Of a stretch of DNA of 7,209 bases, positions 1 through 5,911 are shown piece by piece. Within the stretch, counting starts at the first letter, position 1. The number at the start of each line of letters is the position of its first letter. The notes under the pieces were generated by a model. It ran no database searches and was not told the DNA's origin. It was given only the letters and a program-made list of their open reading frames with translations. The translations under genes were made by a program, and so were the position numbers. Source of the DNA: Anaerolineales bacterium (GTDB lineage: Bacteria > Chloroflexota > Anaerolineae > Anaerolineales > UBA4823); the NCBI GenBank assembly GCA_022865865.1, contig JALHTN010000237.1, positions 1 through 7,209 of the forward strand, read 5' to 3'.

Positions 1-40
1 CCTTGTCGCGCTTCAAGTGATCCCAGGTTTGGGATTTCAT
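1..40 (-). CDS. Possible start of a downstream gene (partial, runs off left edge)
   Basis: On the minus strand an ATG at position 40 opens a frame that reads MKSQTWDHLKRDK before the window ends. It lies 22 bases past the stop of the DegV gene on the same strand, so it could be the next gene of that cluster. No good ribosome binding site precedes it; only a weak AGG lies far upstream. Thirteen residues are too few to recognise a family. In Firmicutes degV is often followed by recG, but nothing in these residues shows that here. Confidence 0.3.
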   Translation of the reverse strand, partial: MKSQTWDHLKRDK

Positions 41-62
41 CTCATTGGAGAAAAAACCTGAC

Positions 63-932
63 TCAAGATAGGACAGGGTAATAACACAATCCAGCAGTCC
101 CCGGACCGGTGTGCACTCCGAGCGCAGGTGAAAGCTCAGCAAAGATAGTTTCCACGGTAGTCAAACGTGCTTCGACCAAATCCTGGATCTTCTCAGCTTC
201 CTCAAGAGCAGCCGCATGGACGTATGCAATTTTGATCTTCCCATTCCGACCCACTACAGATTCAATCTTCTCCACCATCATCTGGTAAGCCCGTTTTCGG
301 CTGCGGGCTGTACCGAGAGACACGATGATCCCATCTTCCATACTGATCAATGGTTTTATATTCAACAAACTTCCGGCCAGATGTTGCGCTCTACCAATCC
401 TGCCGCCCATATAAAGGTATTTCAAAGTATCGGCTGTTTGCAGCATGCGCGTCACTGGTACTAGCTGCGCAACCTTATTAACCACATCTTTTAATGATGC
501 TCCCTGCATGGCCTCCCGAGCGGCTTCAATCACCATCCACCCATGACACATCGAAACATTGAGCGTATCGATTACTTCCACAACCAGATCTGGAAGCACT
601 TCTTTGAGCATTCCCTTGGCTGTTTGAGCTGCCTGGAAGGCTCCACTCCCTTTCGAGGTCATGTGAATACTGGCTATCTGCTGAACCCCATCTTTCTCGG
701 CCAGCTTCTGGTACATGGCTAGATATTCTCCTGGACCAGGAATGGCGGTATGGGGTAATTCCTCCGCTGTCGGAAGCCAGGCATAGAACTCTGCAGGAGT
801 TATGGATACCATATCGCGCAAGGTCTCTTCGCCGCGGTGGATGTAATAAGGCAGCCAATGGATATTCAATTCATCCATGATAGGTATGGGGATACACGCT
901 GTGCTGTCGGTGACAATTGCGACTTTGGACAT
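63..932 (-). CDS. DegV family protein (FakB-like fatty-acid-binding protein)
   Basis: A 289-residue DegV/EDD-fold protein, the usual length for the family. Family members bind a fatty acid and, in Firmicutes, present it to the kinase FakA for phosphorylation and entry into phospholipid synthesis; the role here is inferred. Visible motifs in order: VTDST near residues 7-11, HTAIPGPGEY (61-70), TSKGSG (92-97), DTLNVS (122-127), LKYLYMGGRIGR (170-181), LLNIKPLI (189-196) and a C-terminal GVHTGPG (272-278). T62, S93, R178 and H274 fall where FakB proteins have their carboxylate-binding and kinase-contact residues, so the lipid site looks intact. The protein is cytosolic, with no signal peptide. 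The ATG at 932 has a strong AGGAGG 5 bases upstream (938-943). It is the last complete gene of a minus-strand cluster, 32 bases after the metalloenzyme gene. No FakA (DAK-domain) gene is in the window. Family assignment is secure; the bound lipid is unknown. Confidence 0.93.
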   Translation of the reverse strand: MSKVAIVTDSTACIPIPIMDELNIHWLPYYIHRGEETLRDMVSITPAEFYAWLPTAEELPHTAIPGPGEYLAMYQKLAEKDGVQQIASIHMTSKGSGAFQAAQTAKGMLKEVLPDLVVEVIDTLNVSMCHGWMVIEAAREAMQGASLKDVVNKVAQLVPVTRMLQTADTLKYLYMGGRIGRAQHLAGSLLNIKPLISMEDGIIVSLGTARSRKRAYQMMVEKIESVVGRNGKIKIAYVHAAALEEAEKIQDLVEARLTTVETIFAELSPALGVHTGPGTAGLCYYPVLS

Positions 933-964
933 CTCACCCTCCTCAAGACTTTGGAAAAGATGAC

Positions 965-1927
965 CTAAGAAAGGTCATGTTGGATTAACCTCATAATCGC
1001 CGGGGTGATCCCGGTCAAATCGATCAAATCAGAAGAAAAATCTTGCCTCAGAGCAGGATCACCTATCAGCAGTGCCGGTACCGGACTGGCGGTATGGCGC
1101 CGCGTTGCCAGATCTTCCATATTTCCATGATCGGAGGTGATCAAAATCATTCCCTGCTGGTCATTCCAATGATTCAGCAAGCCGCCCAAAACTTGATCAA
1201 AGGTGTTCAATAAATTTTCCGCGGCTTGCATATCCTGGCTGTGACCGGCATAATCACTTAACCAATACTCGAAAAATGAAAGGTCAAAGCTATCAGATAA
1301 GTATGCCATGCGTTCACCCGCTTGATCGGGTGTCAAAATAGGTATATCTGGTAAGTTTAAACGCTCTCGCCAACCTTCGGCGGTAAAATCTGCCGACAAG
1401 GCCTGCCCAGAAATCAAATCATCTTGATTTTTCAGGGGTATTCCAGCACTGGTGACCGCCAAGGGGATTGCAGAATATAAACGCCGACCGGATTGGATGG
1501 AGTCAAAATATCCCTGGGGATAAGCATTAATCAATCCAGATTTATATCCTTGTGAGGATAGAGTGCTGAAAATATTTCCATTCCGCAGATATGCCGCGAC
1601 ATCCTTGTTCGGTTTAGGTCCGTAATGATAGCCAATTTCAGCGGACACATTAATGCCTGTTAATAAGGCTGCCTGTCCTGTTGCAGATTGGGGTAAACCA
1701 TCTACCCCCAATCCCGCGTCGAGTGCGAGCAAGGTCGCGCGTGGAGTTTCGAGTTTATTTCCAATACCACCAACTGCAGCGAGTGTGTTCAAAAGCAATT
1801 TCTTGCCCCCCAACAATCCTTGCAGGTTGGGCATCTCAACTTTAGCAAAAGGATTTATATCAGGATCATTGCCTCCCAGGCCAACCCCATCTAAAAATAA
1901 GAAGAGAATTTTCATTTGATCAGTCAT
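965..1927 (-). CDS. Phosphomutase-like metalloenzyme (alkaline phosphatase superfamily)
   Basis: A 320-residue protein of the metalloenzyme/alkaline phosphatase superfamily, related to cofactor-independent phosphoglycerate mutase and phosphopentomutase. The full two-metal site can be read off: D13 in FLDGVG, nucleophile T83 in SATGQAALLTG (81-91), D225 and H229 in DYAGH, D266 and H267 in SDHGN, and H278 in RHTASPVP. A short cap of about 140 residues lies between the nucleophile and the D225 motif. It is much shorter than true phosphoglycerate mutases (about 510 residues), and the substrate cannot be assigned; a phosphate monoester or phosphosugar is a reasonable guess. No signal peptide is obvious, so it is probably cytosolic. 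The start at 1927 overlaps the end of the methyltransferase gene by 8 bases. A second ATG at 1915 (residue 5) begins the conserved KILFLFLDG strand and is an equally possible start. Neither has a good ribosome site, which fits translational coupling. Confidence 0.85.
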   Translation of the reverse strand: MTDQMKILFLFLDGVGLGGNDPDINPFAKVEMPNLQGLLGGKKLLLNTLAAVGGIGNKLETPRATLLALDAGLGVDGLPQSATGQAALLTGINVSAEIGYHYGPKPNKDVAAYLRNGNIFSTLSSQGYKSGLINAYPQGYFDSIQSGRRLYSAIPLAVTSAGIPLKNQDDLISGQALSADFTAEGWRERLNLPDIPILTPDQAGERMAYLSDSFDLSFFEYWLSDYAGHSQDMQAAENLLNTFDQVLGGLLNHWNDQQGMILITSDHGNMEDLATRRHTASPVPALLIGDPALRQDFSSDLIDLTGITPAIMRLIQHDLS

Positions 1928-2519
1928 CTGTTGCCAGCTGCATATTTTCGCTGGTTCTTCTCTCGTAGGTTAACCAGATTGAAGGTCGTTCACCACGATC
2001 AGTTCCATCAACGCGAGCCAATGGAGTAAAAAACTTTTGAAAAGCCTTCAAATCAGTTTCATCCATCCCAGGACCACTGTCACTTTGACTCCGAATGAAA
2101 CCATACAATAAATAATAGCTTCCCGGATCGGTCAAACGCGTTAAGTTATCCAGGTAAGCCTGTTTTTCAGCAATGGTCAAACTGTGAAAACAACCAATAT
2201 CCAGCACTAAATCAAAGACCCCATGGATATAATCAAGTTTCGTGACATCATTTACAAAGAATTCTGCTGAGACTCCGGCCCGGTGAGCTTTCAGTCTCGC
2301 TTGACGAACTGCACGTTTGACATAATCAACTCCGGAAACCTGCCAACCATGTTGTGCGAGGGTGATCACATTTGTGCCCGTGCCGCAACCCAGATCCAAT
2401 GCCCGTCCTGGAGGATTATCTTCAATAAACTCCAACAGTTCAGGTGGTGATACCTGAGTATCCCAAGGAGGTTGACGAAAATACAGCAGGTTGAAATAGA
2501 GGTGTCTGAGCCAGCTCAT
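1920..2519 (-). CDS. Class I SAM-dependent methyltransferase
   Basis: A small stand-alone methyltransferase of 199 residues from the ATG at 2519. Motif I is ALDLGCGTG (40-48), the glycine-rich SAM loop. The acidic residue that would hold the ribose is D65 in SGVDY, a motif III-like ND lies at 90-91, and motif IV is FDLVLDIGCFHSL (102-114). The N-terminal RQPPWDTQVSPPELLEF stretch is common in Methyltransf_11/25-type proteins of similar size, including TehB-like ones. The methyl acceptor is not predictable. An in-frame TTG at 2543 would add eight residues and has a GAGG 11 bases upstream. I preferred the ATG because ATG is the commoner start and the family's conserved part begins about there, but the ATG lacks a clear ribosome site, so the choice is open. 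The gene overlaps the metalloenzyme gene by 8 bases and is probably the first gene of the minus-strand cluster. Confidence 0.88.
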   Translation of the reverse strand: MSWLRHLYFNLLYFRQPPWDTQVSPPELLEFIEDNPPGRALDLGCGTGTNVITLAQHGWQVSGVDYVKRAVRQARLKAHRAGVSAEFFVNDVTKLDYIHGVFDLVLDIGCFHSLTIAEKQAYLDNLTRLTDPGSYYLLYGFIRSQSDSGPGMDETDLKAFQKFFTPLARVDGTDRGERPSIWLTYERRTSENMQLATDD

Positions 2520-2560
2520 TATCTGAAGTATTCTACCTGACAATTAATGATAAACCTCAA

Positions 2561-2569
2561 TTTTTAGCA
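2561..2569 (-). promoter_or_regulatory. Weak candidate extended -10 for the methyltransferase cluster
   Basis: Read on the minus strand this is TGCTAAAAA, an extended -10 (TGn followed by a hexamer matching TATAAT at four of six positions). No recognisable -35 lies 16-18 bases upstream. Transcription would start near 2554, leaving about 35 bases before the ATG at 2519. That would place the GAGG used by the alternative TTG start almost at the RNA end, a mild point in favour of the ATG. Confidence 0.22.
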
Positions 2570-2596
2570 CATTTTCATTGATTCCACATTTAATCT

Positions 2597-2625
2597 TTGA
2601 CAATAGCACCGACTTACCTTAAAAT
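2597..2625 (+). promoter_or_regulatory. Sigma-70-type promoter of the EF-G-like gene
   Basis: A perfect -35 TTGACA (2597-2602) is followed after exactly 17 bases by TAAAAT (2620-2625), five of six matches to TATAAT. Transcription would begin near 2632, giving a leader of about 32 bases before the ATG at 2664. The position in the divergent gap and the spacing both fit a constitutive housekeeping-type promoter. No operator-like palindrome overlaps it. Confidence 0.7.
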
Positions 2626-2646
2626 CAGGCAGTCAGATAATCAATA

Positions 2647-2652
2647 GAGGAG
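2647..2652 (+). promoter_or_regulatory. Ribosome binding site of the EF-G-like gene
   Basis: GAGGAG lies 11 bases before the ATG at 2664. It supports that ATG as the start, and the predicted protein begins directly before the conserved IRNIALVSHSSAGKT strand and P-loop as expected for the family. Confidence 0.7.
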
Positions 2653-2663
2653 ACGATCCATTA

Positions 2664-4736
2664 ATGAAAGAATATACGACTGAATTCATCCGCAACATTG
2701 CACTAGTTTCCCACAGCAGTGCAGGAAAAACCATGTTGGCGGAAGCTTTTCTGCACTTTTCGGGAGCCACAACTCGCTTAGGGAGGATCGAGGACGGGAC
2801 ATCGATCAGCGACTTTGAGGAAGAAGAAATTCGCCGGGGGATTTCATTATCAACCGGAATCATCCCGGTTGAGTACAAGGATCATAAGTTGAATTTCCTG
2901 GACACACCAGGCTACAATGATTTCATCGGTGAGATGATCTCCGCATTAAGGGTTTCCGATGGTGCTGTGGTGCTGGTTGATTCCGTGGCAGGCACAGAAG
3001 TGGGGACTGAGCTGGCCTGGAATTATTGCGACCAATTCAATATCCCGCGCTTTGTCTTGATCAACAAAATGGACCGGGATACCGCTGACTTCCGAAAAGC
3101 GCTTGGTTCTGTTCAAGAACTTTCTGATGTACGGCTGCTCCCCATCCAGCTTCCTTGGGGTGAGAAGCGGGATTTCCAGGGTGTTATTGATTTGTTATCG
3201 ATGAAAGCTTACTCAGGTGCGGGGACTTCCGCCGTTGAAATCCCAGCCGAATTCCAAGACGAGGCTGAAGCTGCCCATAACGATTTGATCGAGGCTGCTG
3301 CAGAGGGGGAAGACGAATTACTGATGAAGTATTTGGAAGGGGAGCCTTTGGACGCCACGGAGATTATTCGCGGTCTGGCCGGAGTATTCCATTCTGGTGC
3401 CTATGTACCTGTTTTTGTTGGCTCAGGAACCGCGGAAATCGGAATCGCACCCCTTTTAGAGGCCATCATCGCTTTGATGCCCTCACCTGCTGGTGCTCCA
3501 CCTGTTACAGCATCCAGCAAGACTGGCGATGTGGAACTTTCAGCCAGCGACTCAGGTCCCCTGGCTATATACGCCTGGAAAACGACTGCCGATCCATTTG
3601 TGGGTAAGATCACCTATCTTCGGGTTTATTCTGGCTTGCTCACAACGGATACCCGCGTTTGGAATCAGGGCAAAGAAATCGAGGAAAGAATCGGTAATCT
3701 TAATCTTATGAGGGGGAAAGAAGCTATTCCTGTTAAAACCGTCCACGCAGGGGATATCGCTTCAGTTCCAAAATTAACCGCTACCTCTACTGGCGATACA
3801 CTTTGCGATCGAGCCCAACGCTTAGAGCTTCCCAGGCCTGAATACCCGCATGCACTTTTCCGGGTGTCGCTTTCTCCGAAAACACAATCCGATTCAGCCA
3901 AGATCAGTCCCACCCTCACCCGTCTCTGTGATGAAGATATGACTCTCTCTTGGTACCAGGAGCCAAGCACCAACCAGACCATTCTGCAGGGCATGGGGGG
4001 GCAACACATTGATGTCGCTATCCGCAAAGCTGAAAATAAATTCCAAACTGGCCTCAAAGTGGATGAACCCAGGGTTCCCTATCGCGAAACGATCACCAGA
4101 CTGGGCGATGGCCAATACCGGCACAAGAAACAAACCGGTGGCGCTGGGCAATTCGCTGAAGTGTTCTTGCGCGTGGAACCCTTGGCAGATGAGAATTTCG
4201 AATTTGTCAACAAAGTTTTCGGTGGAGCAATTTCCCATAATTTCATGCCAGCCATTGAGAAGGGTATTAAAGTCGTCATGCAAACGGGTGTCATCGCCAA
4301 TTTCCCTGTTGAAAAGGTGCGGGTTGAAGTGTATGACGGAAAAGAACACCCTGTTGACTCGAAACCAGTGGCATTTGAAATCGCCGGAAGAGAGGCTTTC
4401 AAATTAGCAGTGAAAGATGCCGCTCCGGTACTGCTTGAACCGATCATGGAAGCAGTGATTACCGTCCCAGAGGCCAATATGGGCGATATCATGGGGGATT
4501 TGAACACCCGTCGAGCTCGGGTCCAGGGAATGGATACCGATAAAGGACGTTCGATAATAACAGCCCAGGTCCCCCTTGCGGAAATGCAGCGCTATACCAC
4601 GGACTTGCGATCGATGACTGGTGGACGGGGAGTTTACACCTTGGAGTTTGCATTTTATGAAACCGTTCCTGCCCATATCGCCCAGGAAGTGATCGATGCC
4701 CGGCAAAAAGAACTCGACGCTCAAAGAGATGAGTGA
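2664..4736 (+). CDS. Elongation factor G-like GTPase (EF-G paralogue, EF-G2 type)
   Basis: A full-length 690-residue translational GTPase with all five EF-G domains (E. coli EF-G is 704). The G domain shows the P-loop SHSSAGKT (16-23), switch I RGIS (58-61), G3 DTPGY (80-84), G4 NKMD (134-137) and the G5-like GSG (253-255). Domain II lies at roughly 295-390, domain III at 395-470 with NQTI and GMGGQHID (443-450), domain IV at 472-590 with QTGGAGQF (490-497) and tip loop EHPVDS (561-566), and domain V to the end. Compared with the main translocase, the magnesium-binding switch I Thr is Ser61 and the catalytic His of DTPGH is Tyr84. Both are known marks of the accessory EF-G-like subfamily (T. 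thermophilus EF-G-2, actinobacterial FusA2), not damage. The tip-loop histidine (H562), important for translocation, is kept. It is a single-gene unit with its own promoter and convergent with PAP2; no ribosomal protein or EF-Tu genes adjoin, unlike the canonical fusA in a str operon. The family call is secure; whether it drives translocation or acts in stress or recycling is open. Confidence 0.95.
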   Translation: MKEYTTEFIRNIALVSHSSAGKTMLAEAFLHFSGATTRLGRIEDGTSISDFEEEEIRRGISLSTGIIPVEYKDHKLNFLDTPGYNDFIGEMISALRVSDGAVVLVDSVAGTEVGTELAWNYCDQFNIPRFVLINKMDRDTADFRKALGSVQELSDVRLLPIQLPWGEKRDFQGVIDLLSMKAYSGAGTSAVEIPAEFQDEAEAAHNDLIEAAAEGEDELLMKYLEGEPLDATEIIRGLAGVFHSGAYVPVFVGSGTAEIGIAPLLEAIIALMPSPAGAPPVTASSKTGDVELSASDSGPLAIYAWKTTADPFVGKITYLRVYSGLLTTDTRVWNQGKEIEERIGNLNLMRGKEAIPVKTVHAGDIASVPKLTATSTGDTLCDRAQRLELPRPEYPHALFRVSLSPKTQSDSAKISPTLTRLCDEDMTLSWYQEPSTNQTILQGMGGQHIDVAIRKAENKFQTGLKVDEPRVPYRETITRLGDGQYRHKKQTGGAGQFAEVFLRVEPLADENFEFVNKVFGGAISHNFMPAIEKGIKVVMQTGVIANFPVEKVRVEVYDGKEHPVDSKPVAFEIAGREAFKLAVKDAAPVLLEPIMEAVITVPEANMGDIMGDLNTRRARVQGMDTDKGRSIITAQVPLAEMQRYTTDLRSMTGGRGVYTLEFAFYETVPAHIAQEVIDARQKELDAQRDE

Positions 4737-4746
4737 GATGGCTTAG

Positions 4747-4810
4747 ACCGAAAACCCAAAGTTATCAGGATACCCCGCTTCAAGCCGCGGGGGCTTCGCT
4801 TATTTTCGGT
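4747..4810. terminator. Nested inverted repeat between convergent genes, possible bidirectional terminator
   Basis: The EF-G-like and PAP2 genes end 43 bases apart. A GC stem CCCCGC (4773-4778) pairs with GCGGGG (4787-4792) around an 8-base loop, and in plus-strand RNA it is followed by a loose U-rich stretch (4800-4806). Outside it, ACCGAAAA (4747-4754) pairs exactly with TTTTCGGT (4803-4810). The structure overlaps the last codons of the PAP2 gene. An alternative small stem AAGCC/GGCTT (4782-4786 and 4792-4796) competes with the main one. The T-run is poor for a classical intrinsic terminator, especially on the minus strand. Confidence 0.45.
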
Positions 4811-5787
4811 TCTGCTAACTTAAAGCGCAGGAAGACCAGCGGAGCCAACGCTGAAATCCATATTCCAATCACGGCGTACAATATATAGCTAAGCACATAA
4901 CCAGGAATGTTACCTTGATCAGGTAGGATTGATCCCAATCCGAACCATAAAATCGCCACACCAACAACACCAACCAGGTAACGAAGCACTCTTCGACCCC
5001 ATCTCCCCTGAGCGTTGAACCCTCCCCTGGTTGAGAGCCAAAGAGCACCAGCGGATAACCCAAAGAAGACACCACTGGTGAGCAGCAACCCGGAGAACCT
5101 AAAAGGATTGAGGGGTTCTTCTTCTGGAAATGCGAGGCGGGCATTCTCTAACCAGGCAATAGGTATCTGCCAACCACTGGCGATAGAGCGGAGCAATAAT
5201 CCGACGATAAGGATTGAGATCGAAATAGCGAACAGTACAAAAACAGCCAATGGCAGGGATTGTTCTGAGAACCAGGCTGTGACTGGTTTCTCAAAACGTA
5301 AGAATATCCAAACCAGGAAAAACCCGATTAACCAACCCAAGAGTACATCCTGAGGGAAATGGACTGCTAAATAAAGACGGGAGATACCAATCAAGAATAT
5401 CAACAAGATAGAAAGTACCCAAACCCACCTGCGTTTCAGTGTGGCAGCCAGTAATCCAAAGACCGCGGCAGAATTTTGAGCATGTGCGGAAGGCATCCCA
5501 AAGGAAGACTCAAATGCATAACCCTCAACCTGACTGCTGACCCAAAAGGGACGTCCAGTGTGCAAGCCTACCTTCAGATAATAATTAAACGTATCACTGA
5601 ACAGCAGAATGACACCGATGCGAATACCTAATGCAGTATCGATGCTCCAATACAAAAACGGCATGATTAGCAAGTAAAATTCTGCGCTGCCAATGAAAGA
5701 GAATACCTTCATCGGTACCAATATCCACTCCCCAAAATTTTGAACCATTAGGACAACACTGATACCCAGCTCATAGAGGTAATTCAT
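4780..5787 (-). CDS. PAP2 family membrane phosphatase with C-terminal membrane extension
   Basis: An integral membrane phosphatidic-acid-phosphatase-type (PAP2) protein of 335 residues from the ATG at 5787. The three catalytic motifs are complete: KVGLHTGRP (K72, R79, P80), PSAH (99-102, a variant of PSGH that keeps the catalytic His) and SRLYLAVHFPQD (S136, R137, H143 nucleophile, D147). Such enzymes remove phosphate from lipid phosphates or undecaprenyl diphosphate; the substrate here is not known. The catalytic core and its helices occupy about residues 30-165. It is followed by some 170 residues with about four more hydrophobic segments (near 178-200, 230-250, 267-287 and 295-320), giving roughly ten in all. 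The hydrophilic stretch around 205-230 probably forms a loop. The frame can be extended to a GTG at 5796, but that codon directly abuts the AGGAGG, so the ATG is the real start. The gene is convergent with the EF-G-like gene and lies 124 bases downstream of the MFS gene. Confidence 0.9.
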   Translation of the reverse strand: MNYLYELGISVVLMVQNFGEWILVPMKVFSFIGSAEFYLLIMPFLYWSIDTALGIRIGVILLFSDTFNYYLKVGLHTGRPFWVSSQVEGYAFESSFGMPSAHAQNSAAVFGLLAATLKRRWVWVLSILLIFLIGISRLYLAVHFPQDVLLGWLIGFFLVWIFLRFEKPVTAWFSEQSLPLAVFVLFAISISILIVGLLLRSIASGWQIPIAWLENARLAFPEEEPLNPFRFSGLLLTSGVFFGLSAGALWLSTRGGFNAQGRWGRRVLRYLVGVVGVAILWFGLGSILPDQGNIPGYVLSYILYAVIGIWISALAPLVFLRFKLAEPKISEAPAA

Positions 5788-5796
5788 TACTGCCAC

Positions 5797-5802
5797 CCTC
5801 CT
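5797..5802 (-). promoter_or_regulatory. Ribosome binding site that fixes the PAP2 start
   Basis: On the minus strand a perfect AGGAGG sits 9 bases before the ATG at 5787 and with zero spacing before the in-frame GTG at 5796. A ribosome could not use the GTG from this site, so the ATG is chosen and the longest frame is three codons too long. Confidence 0.8.
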
Positions 5803-5824
5803 TTCAATGAGAAGAAAAAGTCAA

Positions 5825-5847
5825 TAACCAGCGAAATTTATTGGTTA
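5825..5847. other. Short inverted repeat upstream of PAP2
   Basis: TAACCA (5825-5830) and TGGTTA (5842-5847) form a 6-base inverted repeat around an 11-base AT-rich centre, in the 124-base gap between the MFS stop and the PAP2 start. It could be an operator-like site or a weak leader hairpin. I see no convincing -35/-10 pair for PAP2 in this gap, so it is not clear whether PAP2 has its own promoter or is read through from the MFS gene. Confidence 0.2.
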
Positions 5848-5911
5848 ACAATTAGTTCTACAGTCCACCTGATTCCTGGTTTGAAGTTTGAGAGTCATTT
5901 GGTATTGGTGA

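Noticed and set aside
20..35. Perfect 6-base inverted repeat ATCCCA/TGGGAT just after the DegV gene
   Set aside because: No U-run follows it on either strand, and it falls within the possible coding start at 1-40, so it is not a convincing terminator.
216..464. Plus-strand open frame of 82 codons inside the DegV gene
   Set aside because: It lies opposite a gene with complete family motifs, has no ribosome site and its product resembles nothing known to me.
1653..1919. Plus-strand open frame of 88 codons opposite the metalloenzyme gene
   Set aside because: It is a proline- and serine-rich shadow of a well-supported gene, without a start signal.
2575..2603. TTGTCA on the minus strand as a -35 for the methyltransferase cluster
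   Set aside because: The hexamer 17 bases downstream is CAATGA, which does not resemble a -10 element.
3995..4001. Run of seven G as a possible frameshift site
   Set aside because: The EF-G frame continues without a break through domains IV and V, so no frameshift is needed.
4009..4407. Plus-strand open frame of 132 codons in another frame of the EF-G-like gene
   Set aside because: It overlaps conserved domains III and IV in the wrong frame; EF-G homology fully explains this stretch.
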